In this document: in pieces, positions 26,112-34,348 of the stretch
Layout: each line of letters starts with the position of its first letter
Position numbering within the stretch: position 1 is the first letter of the stretch
Made by a program: the position numbers and the translations under genes
Notes under the pieces: generated by a model
Told to the model about the DNA's origin: nothing
What the model saw: only the letters and a program-made list of their open reading frames with translations
Database searches by the model: none
NCBI GenBank assembly: GCA_020161215.1
Contig: JAIUOM010000020.1
Location: 1-45,453, forward strand
DNA length: 45,453 nucleotides
From: Pseudomonadota bacterium
GTDB taxonomy: Bacteria > Pseudomonadota > Gammaproteobacteria > Burkholderiales > Burkholderiaceae_C
Direction: 5' to 3'

Positions 26112-27203
26112 CTACCCCAGCTTTTTCGCCAGGTCTTCGGCACGGGGATGGTAGTAACGCTTGAGCATGCGCAAATCCTTGTGACCTGTCACGGCAGACA
26201 ACTCCAAGACGTTGCTCAGCTTTTCCGACAAACGAGACGCGGCTTCGTGGCGAGTGTCATGGAAATGGACATCCTCCAGAAAGCTGCGAACAGGCCGCTT
26301 TCCGACTGCTCGGCAATCTTCCTTGTACTGCTGCTGGGCGCGTTCCAAAGCACGCTTGAATCCTTTGCGCAAGGCCATGGCCGTCGTGGGGAACACCGAC
26401 CCCTCAAGGACATCGTCTACACCAGCCAAAGTTTGCAGCTCCTGCAGGATGGCCACCGCCTTGCGTGACAAAGGCACCATGCGCGAATCGCCATTCTTGG
26501 TGTCTGGCAAAAATGCTGTCTGCCGAGCCAGATTCACACACTCCCAGCGCAAGGACAACAACTCCCCCCGGCGCATCGCCGTCTCCACGGCTAATTCGAC
26601 CAGGGGTTGCAACCATGGGTTGCGCGCCCCCTTGCTGAACGTGCCATCAGCCAGGCGCTCACCGCCCGTCAAGGCTGCGAGCAAATACGCCATCTCCTCA
26701 TCCGAAAAGCGCCTGTCCCTGGCTTTGGCCTTTTCCGGGCGACGCACCAGGGGCACGGGGTTTTCGATATGGATACCCCACTCACGCCGCGCGTGGTTGA
26801 TCGCCGCCGACAGAACGTCGATCTCGCGGTTGACCGTGGCCCCGCTGACCTGCTTGAGGCGGCGGTCACGCCAGGCAGCGACAATCGAACTGCTCAAGGC
26901 TGAAGTCTTGATCTGGGTAAGGGCGGCATCCCTGAGTAAGAGCTTGATCTTGGTGGACTCCATCGCTGCCGATTTTTTATGCGGTGTGACTTCCTGCCCA
27001 TACCGCACAAGGATGTCGGCCAAGGTGTTGCGCTCAGCCTCCCGGCGGTCGATGAAACCGGTCGTCTCCAGCTCGCGCTCCATCGCGCGAACCCAGCGCT
27101 CGGCATCCTCCTTGTAGGAGAAGGTTCGTGACTGAGCAGGGAAACCACGGCGCCTGACCTTGGCTTGCCACTGCAACTCTCCGCGTTTTGTAATAGTGCC
27201 CAC
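26112..27203 (-). CDS. int: Tyrosine recombinase (genomic-island integrase)
   Basis: The 363-aa protein starts at GTG 27203. The N-terminal ~50 residues look like an arm-binding domain, ~60-150 are the SAM-like core-binding domain, and the catalytic domain has R211 (TAMRRGELL), K236 (DTKNG), H315-x-x-R318 (HDTRH), H341 (TGHKD) and tyrosine Y350 (RYYHP). All catalytic residues are present, so it should be active. The gene ends 46 nt from the repeat array and its start lies 75 nt from the tRNA-Pro fragment, the standard position of an integrase next to its att site. It inserts and excises the island by site-specific recombination at the tRNA. Confidence 0.93.
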   Translation of the reverse strand: MGTITKRGELQWQAKVRRRGFPAQSRTFSYKEDAERWVRAMERELETTGFIDRREAERNTLADILVRYGQEVTPHKKSAAMESTKIKLLLRDAALTQIKTSALSSSIVAAWRDRRLKQVSGATVNREIDVLSAAINHARREWGIHIENPVPLVRRPEKAKARDRRFSDEEMAYLLAALTGGERLADGTFSKGARNPWLQPLVELAVETAMRRGELLSLRWECVNLARQTAFLPDTKNGDSRMVPLSRKAVAILQELQTLAGVDDVLEGSVFPTTAMALRKGFKRALERAQQQYKEDCRAVGKRPVRSFLEDVHFHDTRHEAASRLSEKLSNVLELSAVTGHKDLRMLKRYYHPRAEDLAKKLG

Positions 27204-27277
27204 CGGCCCGTGTCCCCGAAGTGTCCCAAATAATGGGTTTCATCGTACAACACATTGATTTCATTGGCAATAAAAAG

Positions 27278-27325
27278 GCGTTCGGGACGTAGAGGCCGGA
27301 GGTTCGAATCCTCTCACCCCGACCA
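27278..27325 (+). other. Island attachment site: 3' fragment of tRNA-Pro(CGG)
   Basis: The segment begins at the anticodon arm (GCG, loop TTCGGGA with anticodon CGG) and continues through the variable loop, the T arm GGAGGTTCGAATCCTC and the acceptor strand CACCCCGACCA, with CCA encoded at 27323-27325. The 5' half of the tRNA (D arm and 5' acceptor strand) is absent upstream. This is the attachment-site duplicate left at the distal end of an island after recombination within a tRNA gene. The intact gene should be at the other end, left of the window. Confidence 0.82.
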
Positions 27326-27335
27326 GATTCAGATC

Positions 27336-27370
27336 AAGCCGGATCCGCCATCGCGCCGATCCGGCTTTTT
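27336..27370 (+). terminator. Rho-independent terminator of the original tRNA-Pro
   Basis: AAGCCGGATC (27336-27345) pairs perfectly with GATCCGGCTT (27358-27367) around a 12-nt loop, followed by a T5 run. It lies 10 nt after the tRNA CCA end and marks the first native chromosomal sequence beyond the island. Confidence 0.85.
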
Positions 27371-27467
27371 ATTGGGCCCCAATATGATGGCCAAAACCCA
27401 GTAGTCCCAGCACAAAACAACGGGTTTTCGCTCTCTTTTTTGAAGTAAACAGCCTGGTGACGGTGGC

Positions 27468-28649
27468 TCAAACCACCCCCGCCTCCTGTCCCCGGGCAAT
27501 ATCCGCCGCCGACCAGCCCAGCCCGCGCAGGATGGCCTCGGTGTGCTGGCCCAGCGCGGGGATGGGGTCCATGCGCGGGGCCTCGGCGGCGTGGGTGCCG
27601 GGTGGCAGCAGGGCCGGAACCGGGCCGGCCGGGGTGTCCACCTGGGCCCAGCGGTCACGTGCCGCCAGTTGCGGGTGGCGCCAGACATCGTGCATGTCGT
27701 TCACGCTGGCGTTGGCGATCTGGGCCTCGTCCAGCCGGGCCCGCACCTGCTCGGCGCTGAGGGCACCGAACACCTCTTGGATCAACCCCCGCAGCGCGTC
27801 GCGGTGCGCCACGCGCTGCGAGTTGCTGGCAAAGCGCGGGTCGGTGGCCACGGCCGGACGGCGCAGCACCAGCTGGCAGAAGCTGTGCCATTCGCGCTCG
27901 TTCTGCAGCCCCAGCATCACGGTGCGGCCATCGCCGGAGGGGAATGGCCCGTAGGGAAAAATCGTCGCGTGCGCGGCGCCGGCGCGCGGCGGCGGAGGAG
28001 CGCCGTCGAAGGCGTAGTACAGGGGGTAGCCCATCCACTCGGTCATGCTCTCCAGCATCGACACCTCGACGCGGCAGCCCTGGCCGGTCTTGCCGCGCCG
28101 CAGCAGCGCGTTCAGGATGCCGGTGTAGGCGTACATGCCGGCGGCGATGTCGGCGATGGAGCAGCCGGCCTTGGCCGACTCGTCCGGCGTGCCGGTCACC
28201 GACAAAAAACCCGCTTCGCTCTGGATCAGCAGGTCGTAGGCCTTTTTGTCGCGGTAAGGACCGTCGTCGCCGTAGCCTGAGATGTCGCACACGATCAGGC
28301 CCGGGTGCGTGACGTGCAGGGCCTCGAAGCCGAGCCCGAGCCGCGCCGCCGCGCCCGGCGCCAGGTTTTGCACCAGCACGTCGGCGTCGGCCAGCAGCTG
28401 CATCAGCACCTGGCGCGCCGGCGGTTGCTTGAGATCCAGCGTGAGGCTCTCCTTGGAGCGGTTGGTCCACACGAAGTGCGAGGCCAGGCCGCGCACGCGC
28501 TCGTCGTAGGCGCGCGCGAAGTCCCCCACGCCGGGCCGCTCGATCTTGATCACGCGCGCGCCCTGGTCGGCCAGCTGGCGCGTGCAGAACGGGGCGGCGA
28601 TGGCGTGTTCGAGGGCAATGACGGTAATGCCGTCCAGGGATCGGGTCAT
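27468..28649 (-). CDS. CaiB/BaiF class III CoA-transferase
   Basis: The 393-aa length is typical of the family. The N terminus LDGITVIALEHAIAAPFCTR and the following GARVIKIERPGVGDFAR are the class III signature. D139 in KKAYDLLIQSEAG corresponds to the catalytic aspartate that forms the acyl-enzyme anhydride. The enzyme moves CoA between carboxylic acids in the cytoplasm. It is the last gene of a leftward unit with an acyl-CoA dehydrogenase and a MaoC-type hydratase, so it probably activates the acid or exchanges CoA for that pathway. In the 3-hydroxypropionate cycle a member of this family acts beside a mesaconyl-CoA hydratase, but the substrate here is not determined. Confidence 0.9.
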   Translation of the reverse strand: MTRSLDGITVIALEHAIAAPFCTRQLADQGARVIKIERPGVGDFARAYDERVRGLASHFVWTNRSKESLTLDLKQPPARQVLMQLLADADVLVQNLAPGAAARLGLGFEALHVTHPGLIVCDISGYGDDGPYRDKKAYDLLIQSEAGFLSVTGTPDESAKAGCSIADIAAGMYAYTGILNALLRRGKTGQGCRVEVSMLESMTEWMGYPLYYAFDGAPPPPRAGAAHATIFPYGPFPSGDGRTVMLGLQNEREWHSFCQLVLRRPAVATDPRFASNSQRVAHRDALRGLIQEVFGALSAEQVRARLDEAQIANASVNDMHDVWRHPQLAARDRWAQVDTPAGPVPALLPPGTHAAEAPRMDPIPALGQHTEAILRGLGWSAADIARGQEAGVV

Positions 28650-28658
28650 GGCACGGCC

Positions 28659-29816
28659 TCAGAACGAGCGCGGCAGCCCGAGGATGTGCTCGGCCACGTA
28701 GCTGAAAATCATGTTGGTGGACACCGGCGCCACCTGGTACAGCCGGGTTTCACGGAACTTGCGCTCGACGTCGTATTCGCAGGCAAAGCCAAAGCCACCA
28801 TGGGTTTGCAGGCAGCAGTTGGCGGCCTCCCAACTGGCCTTGGCGGCCAGGTATTTGGCCATGTTGGCCTCGACGCCGGCGTGCTGGTGCGCGTCGATTT
28901 TTTCGCAGGCCTTCCAGCGCATCAGGTTGGCCGCCTCCAGCTCGATATAGGCCTCGGCGATGGGAAACTGCACGCCCTGGTTCTGGCCGATCGGGCGGCC
29001 GAACACCACGCGCTGCGTGGCGTACTTGGTCGCGCGGTCGATGAACCAGTAGCCGTCGCCGATGCACTCGGCGGCGATCAGGGTGCGCTCGGCGTTCAGG
29101 CCGTCCAGCAAGGTCTTGAAGCCCTGGCCCTCGGGGCCGAGCAGGTTCTCCTCGGGAATTTCCAGCTGGTCGAAGAACAGCTCGTTGGTCTCGTGGTTGA
29201 CCATGTTCAAAATGGGCCGCACCGTCAGGCCTTGGCCGATGGCGCTTTTCAAGTCGATCAGAAAGCAGCTCAAGCCCTCGGAGCGCCTGTGCACCTGGTC
29301 CAGCGGCGTGGTGCGCGCCAGCAGGATCATCATGTCGCTGTGCTGGATGCGCGAGATCCACACCTTCTGCCCGTCGATGACCCAGCGCCCGTCCTTGCGC
29401 CGTGCCGTGGTCTTGAGCTGGGTGGTGTCGCTGCCGGTGCCGGGCTCGGTCACGCCCATGGACTGGATGCGCAGCTCGCCCGCGGCGATGCGCGGCAGGT
29501 ACTTCTGCTTTTGCGCCTCGGAGCCGCTGCGCACGATGGCGTTCATCACGTACATCTGGCCGTGGCAGGCGCCCGAGTTGCCGCCGGCGCGGTTGATCTC
29601 CTCCATGATCACCGAGGCCTCGGCCATGGACAGGCCCGAGCCGCCGTAGTCCTGCGGGATCAGCGCCGCCATCCAGCCGGCCTGGGTCAGGGCCTGCACG
29701 AAGGCTTCGGGGTAGCCGCGCACCTCGTCGATCTGGCGGAAATACTCGTCGGGGAACTGCGCGCACAGGGCGCGCACGGCGTCGCGGATGTCGCGGTGGT
29801 CGTCTGGGTTGGGCAA
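28659..29816 (-). CDS. Acyl-CoA dehydrogenase
   Basis: TTG 29816 is the best start: GGAG lies 7 nt upstream and it gives 385 aa, the usual family length. The longer open frame to 30011 overlaps the MaoC gene and has a non-native composition. The family features are visible: substrate/FAD regions MGVTEPGTGSDTTQLKTTA and WISRIQHSDMM, then FGRPIGQNQGVQFPIA, and the C-terminal signature QTHGGFGFACEYDVERKFRE. It oxidises an acyl-CoA to a 2-enoyl-CoA with FAD and passes electrons to ETF. It lies 9 nt upstream of the CoA-transferase and belongs to the same operon. Confidence 0.9.
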   Translation of the reverse strand: MPNPDDHRDIRDAVRALCAQFPDEYFRQIDEVRGYPEAFVQALTQAGWMAALIPQDYGGSGLSMAEASVIMEEINRAGGNSGACHGQMYVMNAIVRSGSEAQKQKYLPRIAAGELRIQSMGVTEPGTGSDTTQLKTTARRKDGRWVIDGQKVWISRIQHSDMMILLARTTPLDQVHRRSEGLSCFLIDLKSAIGQGLTVRPILNMVNHETNELFFDQLEIPEENLLGPEGQGFKTLLDGLNAERTLIAAECIGDGYWFIDRATKYATQRVVFGRPIGQNQGVQFPIAEAYIELEAANLMRWKACEKIDAHQHAGVEANMAKYLAAKASWEAANCCLQTHGGFGFACEYDVERKFRETRLYQVAPVSTNMIFSYVAEHILGLPRSF

Positions 29817-29838
29817 GCTGGGCTCCGGTGAAAAGGTG

Positions 29839-30690
29839 TCAGGCCAGGGTGGCGGTGGCGTCCATGGCGAGCAGGCCGTCCTCGGTGCTGGCCCACAGGC
29901 GCACCGTGCCCGCGTCCAGCCCTTGACCGCGGACGCGGAACGGGGCGGTGTCGAACAGGGGCCGCAGGGCACGAAAGGCAAACCGCGCCACCCGTGCCTG
30001 GGGCAGCTCACGGCGCAGCAAATCCAGCAGCAAGGTGGCGATCAGCGGGCCATGCACGACCAGGCCCGGGTAGCCTTCGACCTCGGTCGCGTAGCGGCGG
30101 TCGTAGTGGATGCGGTGGCCGTTGAAGGTCAGCGCCGAGTAGCGAAACAGCAGCACGTCGTCCGGCACGACGCGGCGCGTCCACTGGGCGTCGGCGGGTG
30201 CCGGCTGGCCGGCTGGCGCGGCGTCGCCTGGCTGGGGCAGGTCGCGGTAGACGAGGTCGTGGCGCTCGCGCACGCAGACCTGGCCGTCGGCGTGGATCTC
30301 GTGCTCGACGTGCACGAACACCATCGGCCCGCCACGCCCTTCTTTCAGGCGCACGTCGGCGATGCGCGACTGGCGCCGGATCAACTGGCCCACGCGCAGC
30401 GGCGCGGCGAACTCCAACTGGCTGCCGGCCCACATGCGGCGCGGCAGCGGCACCGGGGGCAAAAAGCCGCCCCGGCGCGCATGGCCGTCCGGCCCCAGCT
30501 CGGACTGAGGCGCACGCGGCAGAAAAAACAGCCAGTGCCAGCACGGCGGCAGTTCGGTGCCGTTGGCCCAATCGGCAGGTGGCCAGTCCAGCGTGGCGCC
30601 CAGCGCCTGCGGCGGCACGTGCGTGACGGCGTCTTGTTGCTGCTCGGTGCGGCCGATCCAGCGGCGCAGCGAATCCATGTCCAGGTTCAT
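29839..30690 (-). CDS. MaoC-family FAS1-type dehydratase, mesaconyl-C4-CoA hydratase-like
   Basis: I place the start at ATG 30690, with GGGAGG 4-10 nt upstream, giving 283 aa, the length of 3-methylfumaryl(mesaconyl-C4)-CoA hydratases. The protein is a double hot-dog. The N-terminal half contains PRRMWAGSQLEFAAPLRVGQ; the C-terminal half contains LFRYSALTFNGHRIHYDRRY then VEGYPGLVVHGPLIATLLLD, with the D and H of the hydratase motif in NGHRIHYD. It hydrates an unsaturated dicarboxylic acyl-CoA. It is the first gene of the leftward operon and diverges from a LysR regulator. Confidence 0.82.
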   Translation of the reverse strand: MNLDMDSLRRWIGRTEQQQDAVTHVPPQALGATLDWPPADWANGTELPPCWHWLFFLPRAPQSELGPDGHARRGGFLPPVPLPRRMWAGSQLEFAAPLRVGQLIRRQSRIADVRLKEGRGGPMVFVHVEHEIHADGQVCVRERHDLVYRDLPQPGDAAPAGQPAPADAQWTRRVVPDDVLLFRYSALTFNGHRIHYDRRYATEVEGYPGLVVHGPLIATLLLDLLRRELPQARVARFAFRALRPLFDTAPFRVRGQGLDAGTVRLWASTEDGLLAMDATATLA

Positions 30691-30832
30691 GGGCCTCCCG
30701 TGAGGTGCTCTTGAGGAATGGGCCCGGGTGGCGGGCGTTGGTGGCATTGTGAAAAGAAACGCGCTAGTTGTGAAATACTTATTCAACCTATCCGCTGCAT
30801 GTAAAACACATAGCCAAACTCATCGGAGTCTC
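30691..30832. promoter_or_regulatory. Divergent promoter region, acyl-CoA operon and LysR
   Basis: A 142-nt intergenic spacer lies between divergent starts. An imperfect dyad beginning GTTG and ending CAAC (30767-30787) around an AT-rich core resembles a LysR T-N11-A site, about 46 nt upstream of the LysR ATG. It is the likely binding site for the LysR protein encoded to the right. Confidence 0.5.
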
Positions 30833-31810
30833 ATGGAACTGCGCCAGCTGCGCTATTTCGTCGGTGTCAGCGAGGCCGGCAGCCTGTTGCAGGCGTCGGT
30901 CCGGCTGCGTGTGGCCCAGCCCTCGCTGGGCCAGCAGATCACGGCGTTGGAGCGGGAGCTGGGCGCCAGGCTGCTTGAGCGTTCCAGCCGCGGCGTGGCC
31001 CTGACCGAGGCCGGCAAGGTGTTCCTGGCGCACGCCCGCCTGGTGCTGGCCGACGCCGAGCGGGCCCGGCAGGCGGTGCGCGACAGCGTCGCCGTGCCGC
31101 GCGGCGAAGTCACGCTGGGCCTGACCACCACGGTGGCGCTGGTCGCCACCATGCCCATTCTCAGCGCCTGCCGGGCCGAGCTGCCGCAGGTGCGATTGAA
31201 GGTGGTGGAGGCTTACAGCGGCTTTCTGCGCGAATGGCTGCTGGCCGGGCGGCTGGACGTGGCCCTGATGTACGGCGACGGCCCCGACCCGGGCCTGGCC
31301 AAGCGGGCGCTGCTGGACGACCGGCTGGTGCTCATTGCCCGCGCCGGGCAGCCGGATCTGCCGGCGCGCCTGGCCTTGCCCGAGCTGGCGCGCTGGCCGA
31401 TGGTGCTGCCGGGGCCGGAGCACGCGCTGCGCCGCATCGTCGAGGACGCCTGCGCGCCGCAAGGCGTGCGGCTGAACGTGGTGGCCGAGATCGAATCGCT
31501 GGGCAGCGTCAAGCGCGCGGTGGAGGCCGGCATTGGCGCCACCATCCTGCCGCTGGGCGCGGTGGCCGAGGAGGTGGCCGCCGGGCGCCTGGCCACCGCC
31601 GAGCTGGACAGCCCGCGCCTGGTGCGGCGCGTGGTCTGCGCCACCCATCTGGCGCGCCCGGCGACCGGCGCCAGCACCGCCCTGGCGGTGCTGATTCGGC
31701 GCGTGCTGTGGCGCATGGTGGCGACGGGCGAGTGGCCAGGCCGCTGGCTGGACACGCCAGCGGAGGGCGCCGCCGGGAGCGCGCCCCTCGATTTCGACCC
31801 GTCTGCCTAA
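30833..31810 (+). CDS. LysR-family transcriptional regulator
   Basis: The start is ATG 30833 with CGGAG upstream, giving 325 aa. Residues 1-60 are the winged HTH (ELRQLRYFVGVSEAGSLLQA, VAQPSLGQQITALERELG), and residues ~90-295 are the periplasmic-binding-like effector domain. The C-terminal ~25 residues are a Pro/Gly/Ala-rich tail. The N terminus is of the nac/cbl-like MELRQLRYF type. By divergent position it should control the acyl-CoA operon in response to a pathway acid or acyl-CoA. Confidence 0.9.
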   Translation: MELRQLRYFVGVSEAGSLLQASVRLRVAQPSLGQQITALERELGARLLERSSRGVALTEAGKVFLAHARLVLADAERARQAVRDSVAVPRGEVTLGLTTTVALVATMPILSACRAELPQVRLKVVEAYSGFLREWLLAGRLDVALMYGDGPDPGLAKRALLDDRLVLIARAGQPDLPARLALPELARWPMVLPGPEHALRRIVEDACAPQGVRLNVVAEIESLGSVKRAVEAGIGATILPLGAVAEEVAAGRLATAELDSPRLVRRVVCATHLARPATGASTALAVLIRRVLWRMVATGEWPGRWLDTPAEGAAGSAPLDFDPSA

Positions 31811-32116
31811 TTTTTAAGCAATCTCGGGCAAGCCCATGCCGGACAACAGGTTTTCGGGTTTTCCCTGAGGATTTCCACAAGCTTGGCCCCATGCGGCGGG
31901 CATAACTTCGGGATTTGCACAGTCTTGGACGTCGGCGGGCATCCCAAAAGCCATTTTTCTGCTCGAATTGGCCACAGGTCGGCGCCCATACATCCTGAGT
32001 AGCTATCAATTTTGATGTTGAAAACGGTCTTGACAGACCTTTTACCCGCACCAGCTTGGCTGGCCCGGGTGCACCGCCGACAATGCGGGCTCCTCCGTCC
32101 ACAGACCGCCCGGTCC
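31811..32116. repeat. Intergenic spacer with a partial direct duplication
   Basis: No gene is visible in these ~306 nt. Two related blocks occur: 31869-31903 (GGATTTCCACAAGCTTGG, seven spacer bases, CGGCGGGCAT) and 31911-31942 (GGATTTGCACAGTCTTGG, four spacer bases, CGGCGGGCAT). The 18-mers differ at three positions and the 10-mers are identical. AGCTATCAATTTTGAT near 32000 is the sort of AT-rich intergenic motif common in Comamonadaceae. The spacer separates two co-directional LysR genes. Confidence 0.5.
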
Positions 32117-33010
32117 ATGCGCAAGATCGACGTCCACAGCATGCGGCTGTTCCTGGCCACCGTGCGCGCCGGCTCCATTGCCCGCGCCGCGCAGCTCGAG
32201 CACATCGCACCGTCGGCGCTGAGCCGGCGCCTGGCCGACCTGGAACACGCGCTGGGTGCACCGCTGCTGGTGCGCTCGCCGCGCGGCATCGTGCTGACGG
32301 CGGCCGGCGAGCTGGTGGCCGAACGCGCCGGCCGCATCGAGGCCGAGCTGCAGACCATCGTGCGCGACGTGCAGGCCAGCACCGGCCAGGTGAGCGGGCC
32401 GGCGCGGCTGTGGGCCAACCCGTCGGCCATCGTCGGCGCGCTGCCCGAGCGGCTGAACCGCTTCGTCACCGAACACCCGGCCGCGCAACTGCAATTGCAC
32501 GAATCCAGCAGCGCCGAGGTGCTGCGGGCCTGCCTGGACGATCTGGCCGACGTGGGTGTGGCGGTGCGGCCGGCGGAAGCCCTGCCTTCGGGCCTGGAGG
32601 CGCATCTTTTCGCCACCGACTATCTGCTGGTGGTGCTGCCGGCCGGTCACCCGTTGTGTGGCCAGCGCAGCCTGCGCCTGGCGCAGGTGCTGACGCATCC
32701 GCTGATCGGCATCCAGTCCGGCGGCGCGCTGGACCGGCTGCTGCACGCCGAGGCGGCGCGCCTGGGCATGCCCCTGCACTTCCCGATCAGCGTGCACAGC
32801 ACCGACGCGCAGTGCCGCATGGTCGAGGCGGGCCTGGGCCTGGCGGTGATGCCCAGCAGCACGGCGTCGGCCTACGCCGGCAGCCGGCGCTTCGTGCGGC
32901 GCGCCCTGGACGAGCCCTGGGCGCAGCGTGAGCTGTGCGTGTTCACCCTGCGCAAGTCGCCGCAACCGGCGGTGGTGGCGGCCCTGGTCGAGGCGCTGCG
33001 CGGCGACTGA
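32117..33010 (+). CDS. LysR-family transcriptional regulator (upstream of ABC operon)
   Basis: The start is ATG 32117 (MRKIDVHSMRLFLATVRAG); the product has 297 aa. The HTH covers residues 1-62 (SIARAAQLEHIAPSALSRRL) and the effector-binding domain ~90-290. It is read in the same direction as the ABC-transporter operon that begins 150 nt downstream, and the intergenic spacer holds a T-N11-A palindrome. It is therefore the likely local activator or repressor of the transporter, hydrolase and aconitase genes. Confidence 0.88.
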   Translation: MRKIDVHSMRLFLATVRAGSIARAAQLEHIAPSALSRRLADLEHALGAPLLVRSPRGIVLTAAGELVAERAGRIEAELQTIVRDVQASTGQVSGPARLWANPSAIVGALPERLNRFVTEHPAAQLQLHESSSAEVLRACLDDLADVGVAVRPAEALPSGLEAHLFATDYLLVVLPAGHPLCGQRSLRLAQVLTHPLIGIQSGGALDRLLHAEAARLGMPLHFPISVHSTDAQCRMVEAGLGLAVMPSSTASAYAGSRRFVRRALDEPWAQRELCVFTLRKSPQPAVVAALVEALRGD

Positions 33011-33062
33011 AACCCCTGCGGGTATCGGGTTTTCACGGACGTCGCCTGTCGCGATGTCCCGT

Positions 33063-33077
33063 GTGCTGTATCAGCAC
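33063..33077 (+). promoter_or_regulatory. LysR-type T-N11-A palindrome
   Basis: GTGCTGTATCAGCAC is a perfect dyad of 6-bp arms around TAT and contains TGCTGTATCAGCA, a T-N11-A LysR box, about 83 nt upstream of the solute-binding-protein start. CGCGATGTC direct repeats flank it on both sides. Confidence 0.6.
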
Positions 33078-33159
33078 TTTTCGCGATGTCTCTGGCTTCG
33101 TATCCTGCCCAGACAGCACGCGATCCGTCGCGCACAGACCACCCGTGAAGGAGACACTC

Positions 33160-34164
33160 ATGACGCATTGGATGCGCAGCAACCTGGCCGCCGCCGGCCT
33201 GATGGCCGTACTGGGCAGCGCCCAGGCTCAGACCCCGCCCGCCGATCTGCTGGCCGCGGCCCAGAAGGAAGGCGAAGTGGTCTGGTACGAGACCAGCGTG
33301 CCGGGTGTGGCCGACAAGATTCGCGCCGCTTTTGACGCCAAGTTCCCTGGCGTCAAGCTGCGCCACGTCTCGGTGCCCAACGCCGAGCAGATGGGTCCGC
33401 GCCTCCTGCAGGAGGCGCGCACCGGTGTGCCCTCGGCCGACCTGGTACAGATCAGTGCCGACCAGATCGCCAACATGCACAAACGCCAGATCCTTGCTGA
33501 CGTGGACTGGGGAAAGGTCGGCGTCGACAAGAAGATGGTGCCGGCCGCTTATGCCGTGGCCACCTCGGCCACCGTGGTGGTGCTGATGGCCAACACCAAG
33601 CAGGTGCCCGAGGCGGAGCGCCCCAAGACCTGGAACGCCCTGCTCGATCCGCGCTGGAAGGGCAAGATGTCCGCCTGGGCCAACCCCTACTCGTTCGCCC
33701 TGCTGGCTTCCGCCTGGGGCGACGCCGACGCACGCGCCTACCTGGAGAAGTTCGCGCGGCAGGACCCTTCGCTGTTCCCGGCACCGGCCGCGTCGGTGCA
33801 GGCGGTGGTCTCTGGCGATCTGCCCCTGGGGGTGGGCCTGTCGCACATTGCCCAGCACTCGGTCGACGCCGGCGCGCCGCTGGCACTCAGCACGCTGGAC
33901 GTGGTGCCGGTGGCCGTCAACTACTCGTCCGTGCTGGCCAAGGCGCGCCACCCCAACGCAGCGCGCCTGCTGGTGTGGTGGCTCACCTCGGCCGATGGTG
34001 CGCGGGCCTATGAGCAAGCCACCAAGCGCGGCAACATCTACGTCGATGCCACCGAGGCCGCGAAGTCGCTCAAGGGCAAGCAGGTGTCCGCCTGGCCGTT
34101 CGAGAAGGGCGATGCCATCGCCACCCTGCTGCCGCCTTATCAGGCGCTGCTGCGGAATAGATAA
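33160..34164 (+). CDS. ABC transporter periplasmic substrate-binding protein (iron/organic-solute type)
   Basis: ATG 33160 has GAAGGAG upstream. The 334-aa precursor has a Sec signal peptide (SNLAAAGLMAVLGSAQA|QT). The mature protein has the FbpA/AfuA-like pattern: AAAQKEGEVVWYETS, ADKIRAAFDAKFPGV, then ADLVQISA, TWNALLDPRWKGKMS and a C-terminal LLVWWLTSADGARAYE. Members bind Fe(III) or organic anions such as phosphonates and carboxylates. The catabolic genes downstream favour an organic acid here; this is inference. Its permease and ATPase follow. Confidence 0.87.
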   Translation: MTHWMRSNLAAAGLMAVLGSAQAQTPPADLLAAAQKEGEVVWYETSVPGVADKIRAAFDAKFPGVKLRHVSVPNAEQMGPRLLQEARTGVPSADLVQISADQIANMHKRQILADVDWGKVGVDKKMVPAAYAVATSATVVVLMANTKQVPEAERPKTWNALLDPRWKGKMSAWANPYSFALLASAWGDADARAYLEKFARQDPSLFPAPAASVQAVVSGDLPLGVGLSHIAQHSVDAGAPLALSTLDVVPVAVNYSSVLAKARHPNAARLLVWWLTSADGARAYEQATKRGNIYVDATEAAKSLKGKQVSAWPFEKGDAIATLLPPYQALLRNR

Positions 34165-34205
34165 CCCCCCCGAAGCGCCTGCGGCGCCTCCCCCCAGGGG
34201 GCGGG

Positions 34206-34227
34206 CCGGCCGCTTCGGAGCGGCCGG
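34206..34227. repeat. GC-rich palindromic intergenic element
   Basis: CCGGCCGCT and AGCGGCCGG form a perfect 9-bp stem with loop TCGG in the 184-nt spacer between the binding-protein and permease genes. Similar GC-rich hairpins recur between genes in Comamonadaceae. It may protect the binding-protein transcript and so set its excess over the membrane subunits. Confidence 0.55.
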
Positions 34228-34348
34228 GCGCGGCGACCCCTGATCTGGACTGCGACGTTTCATACGGCATGGTTGATCCACACCGCCGTGAACGACCGAC
34301 AAGCAGTGAACCCGCGCGGCGACCGAGTCGCGCCAGGAGAGACATCCC

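Noticed and set aside
27278-27325. Functional tRNA gene
   Set aside because: Only the part from the anticodon arm to the CCA end is present; the D arm and 5' acceptor strand are missing.
28305-29831. Plus-strand 508-codon frame opposite the acyl-CoA dehydrogenase and CoA-transferase
   Set aside because: High-GC antisense frame with Gly/Ala/His-rich composition; both opposite genes have clear family signatures.
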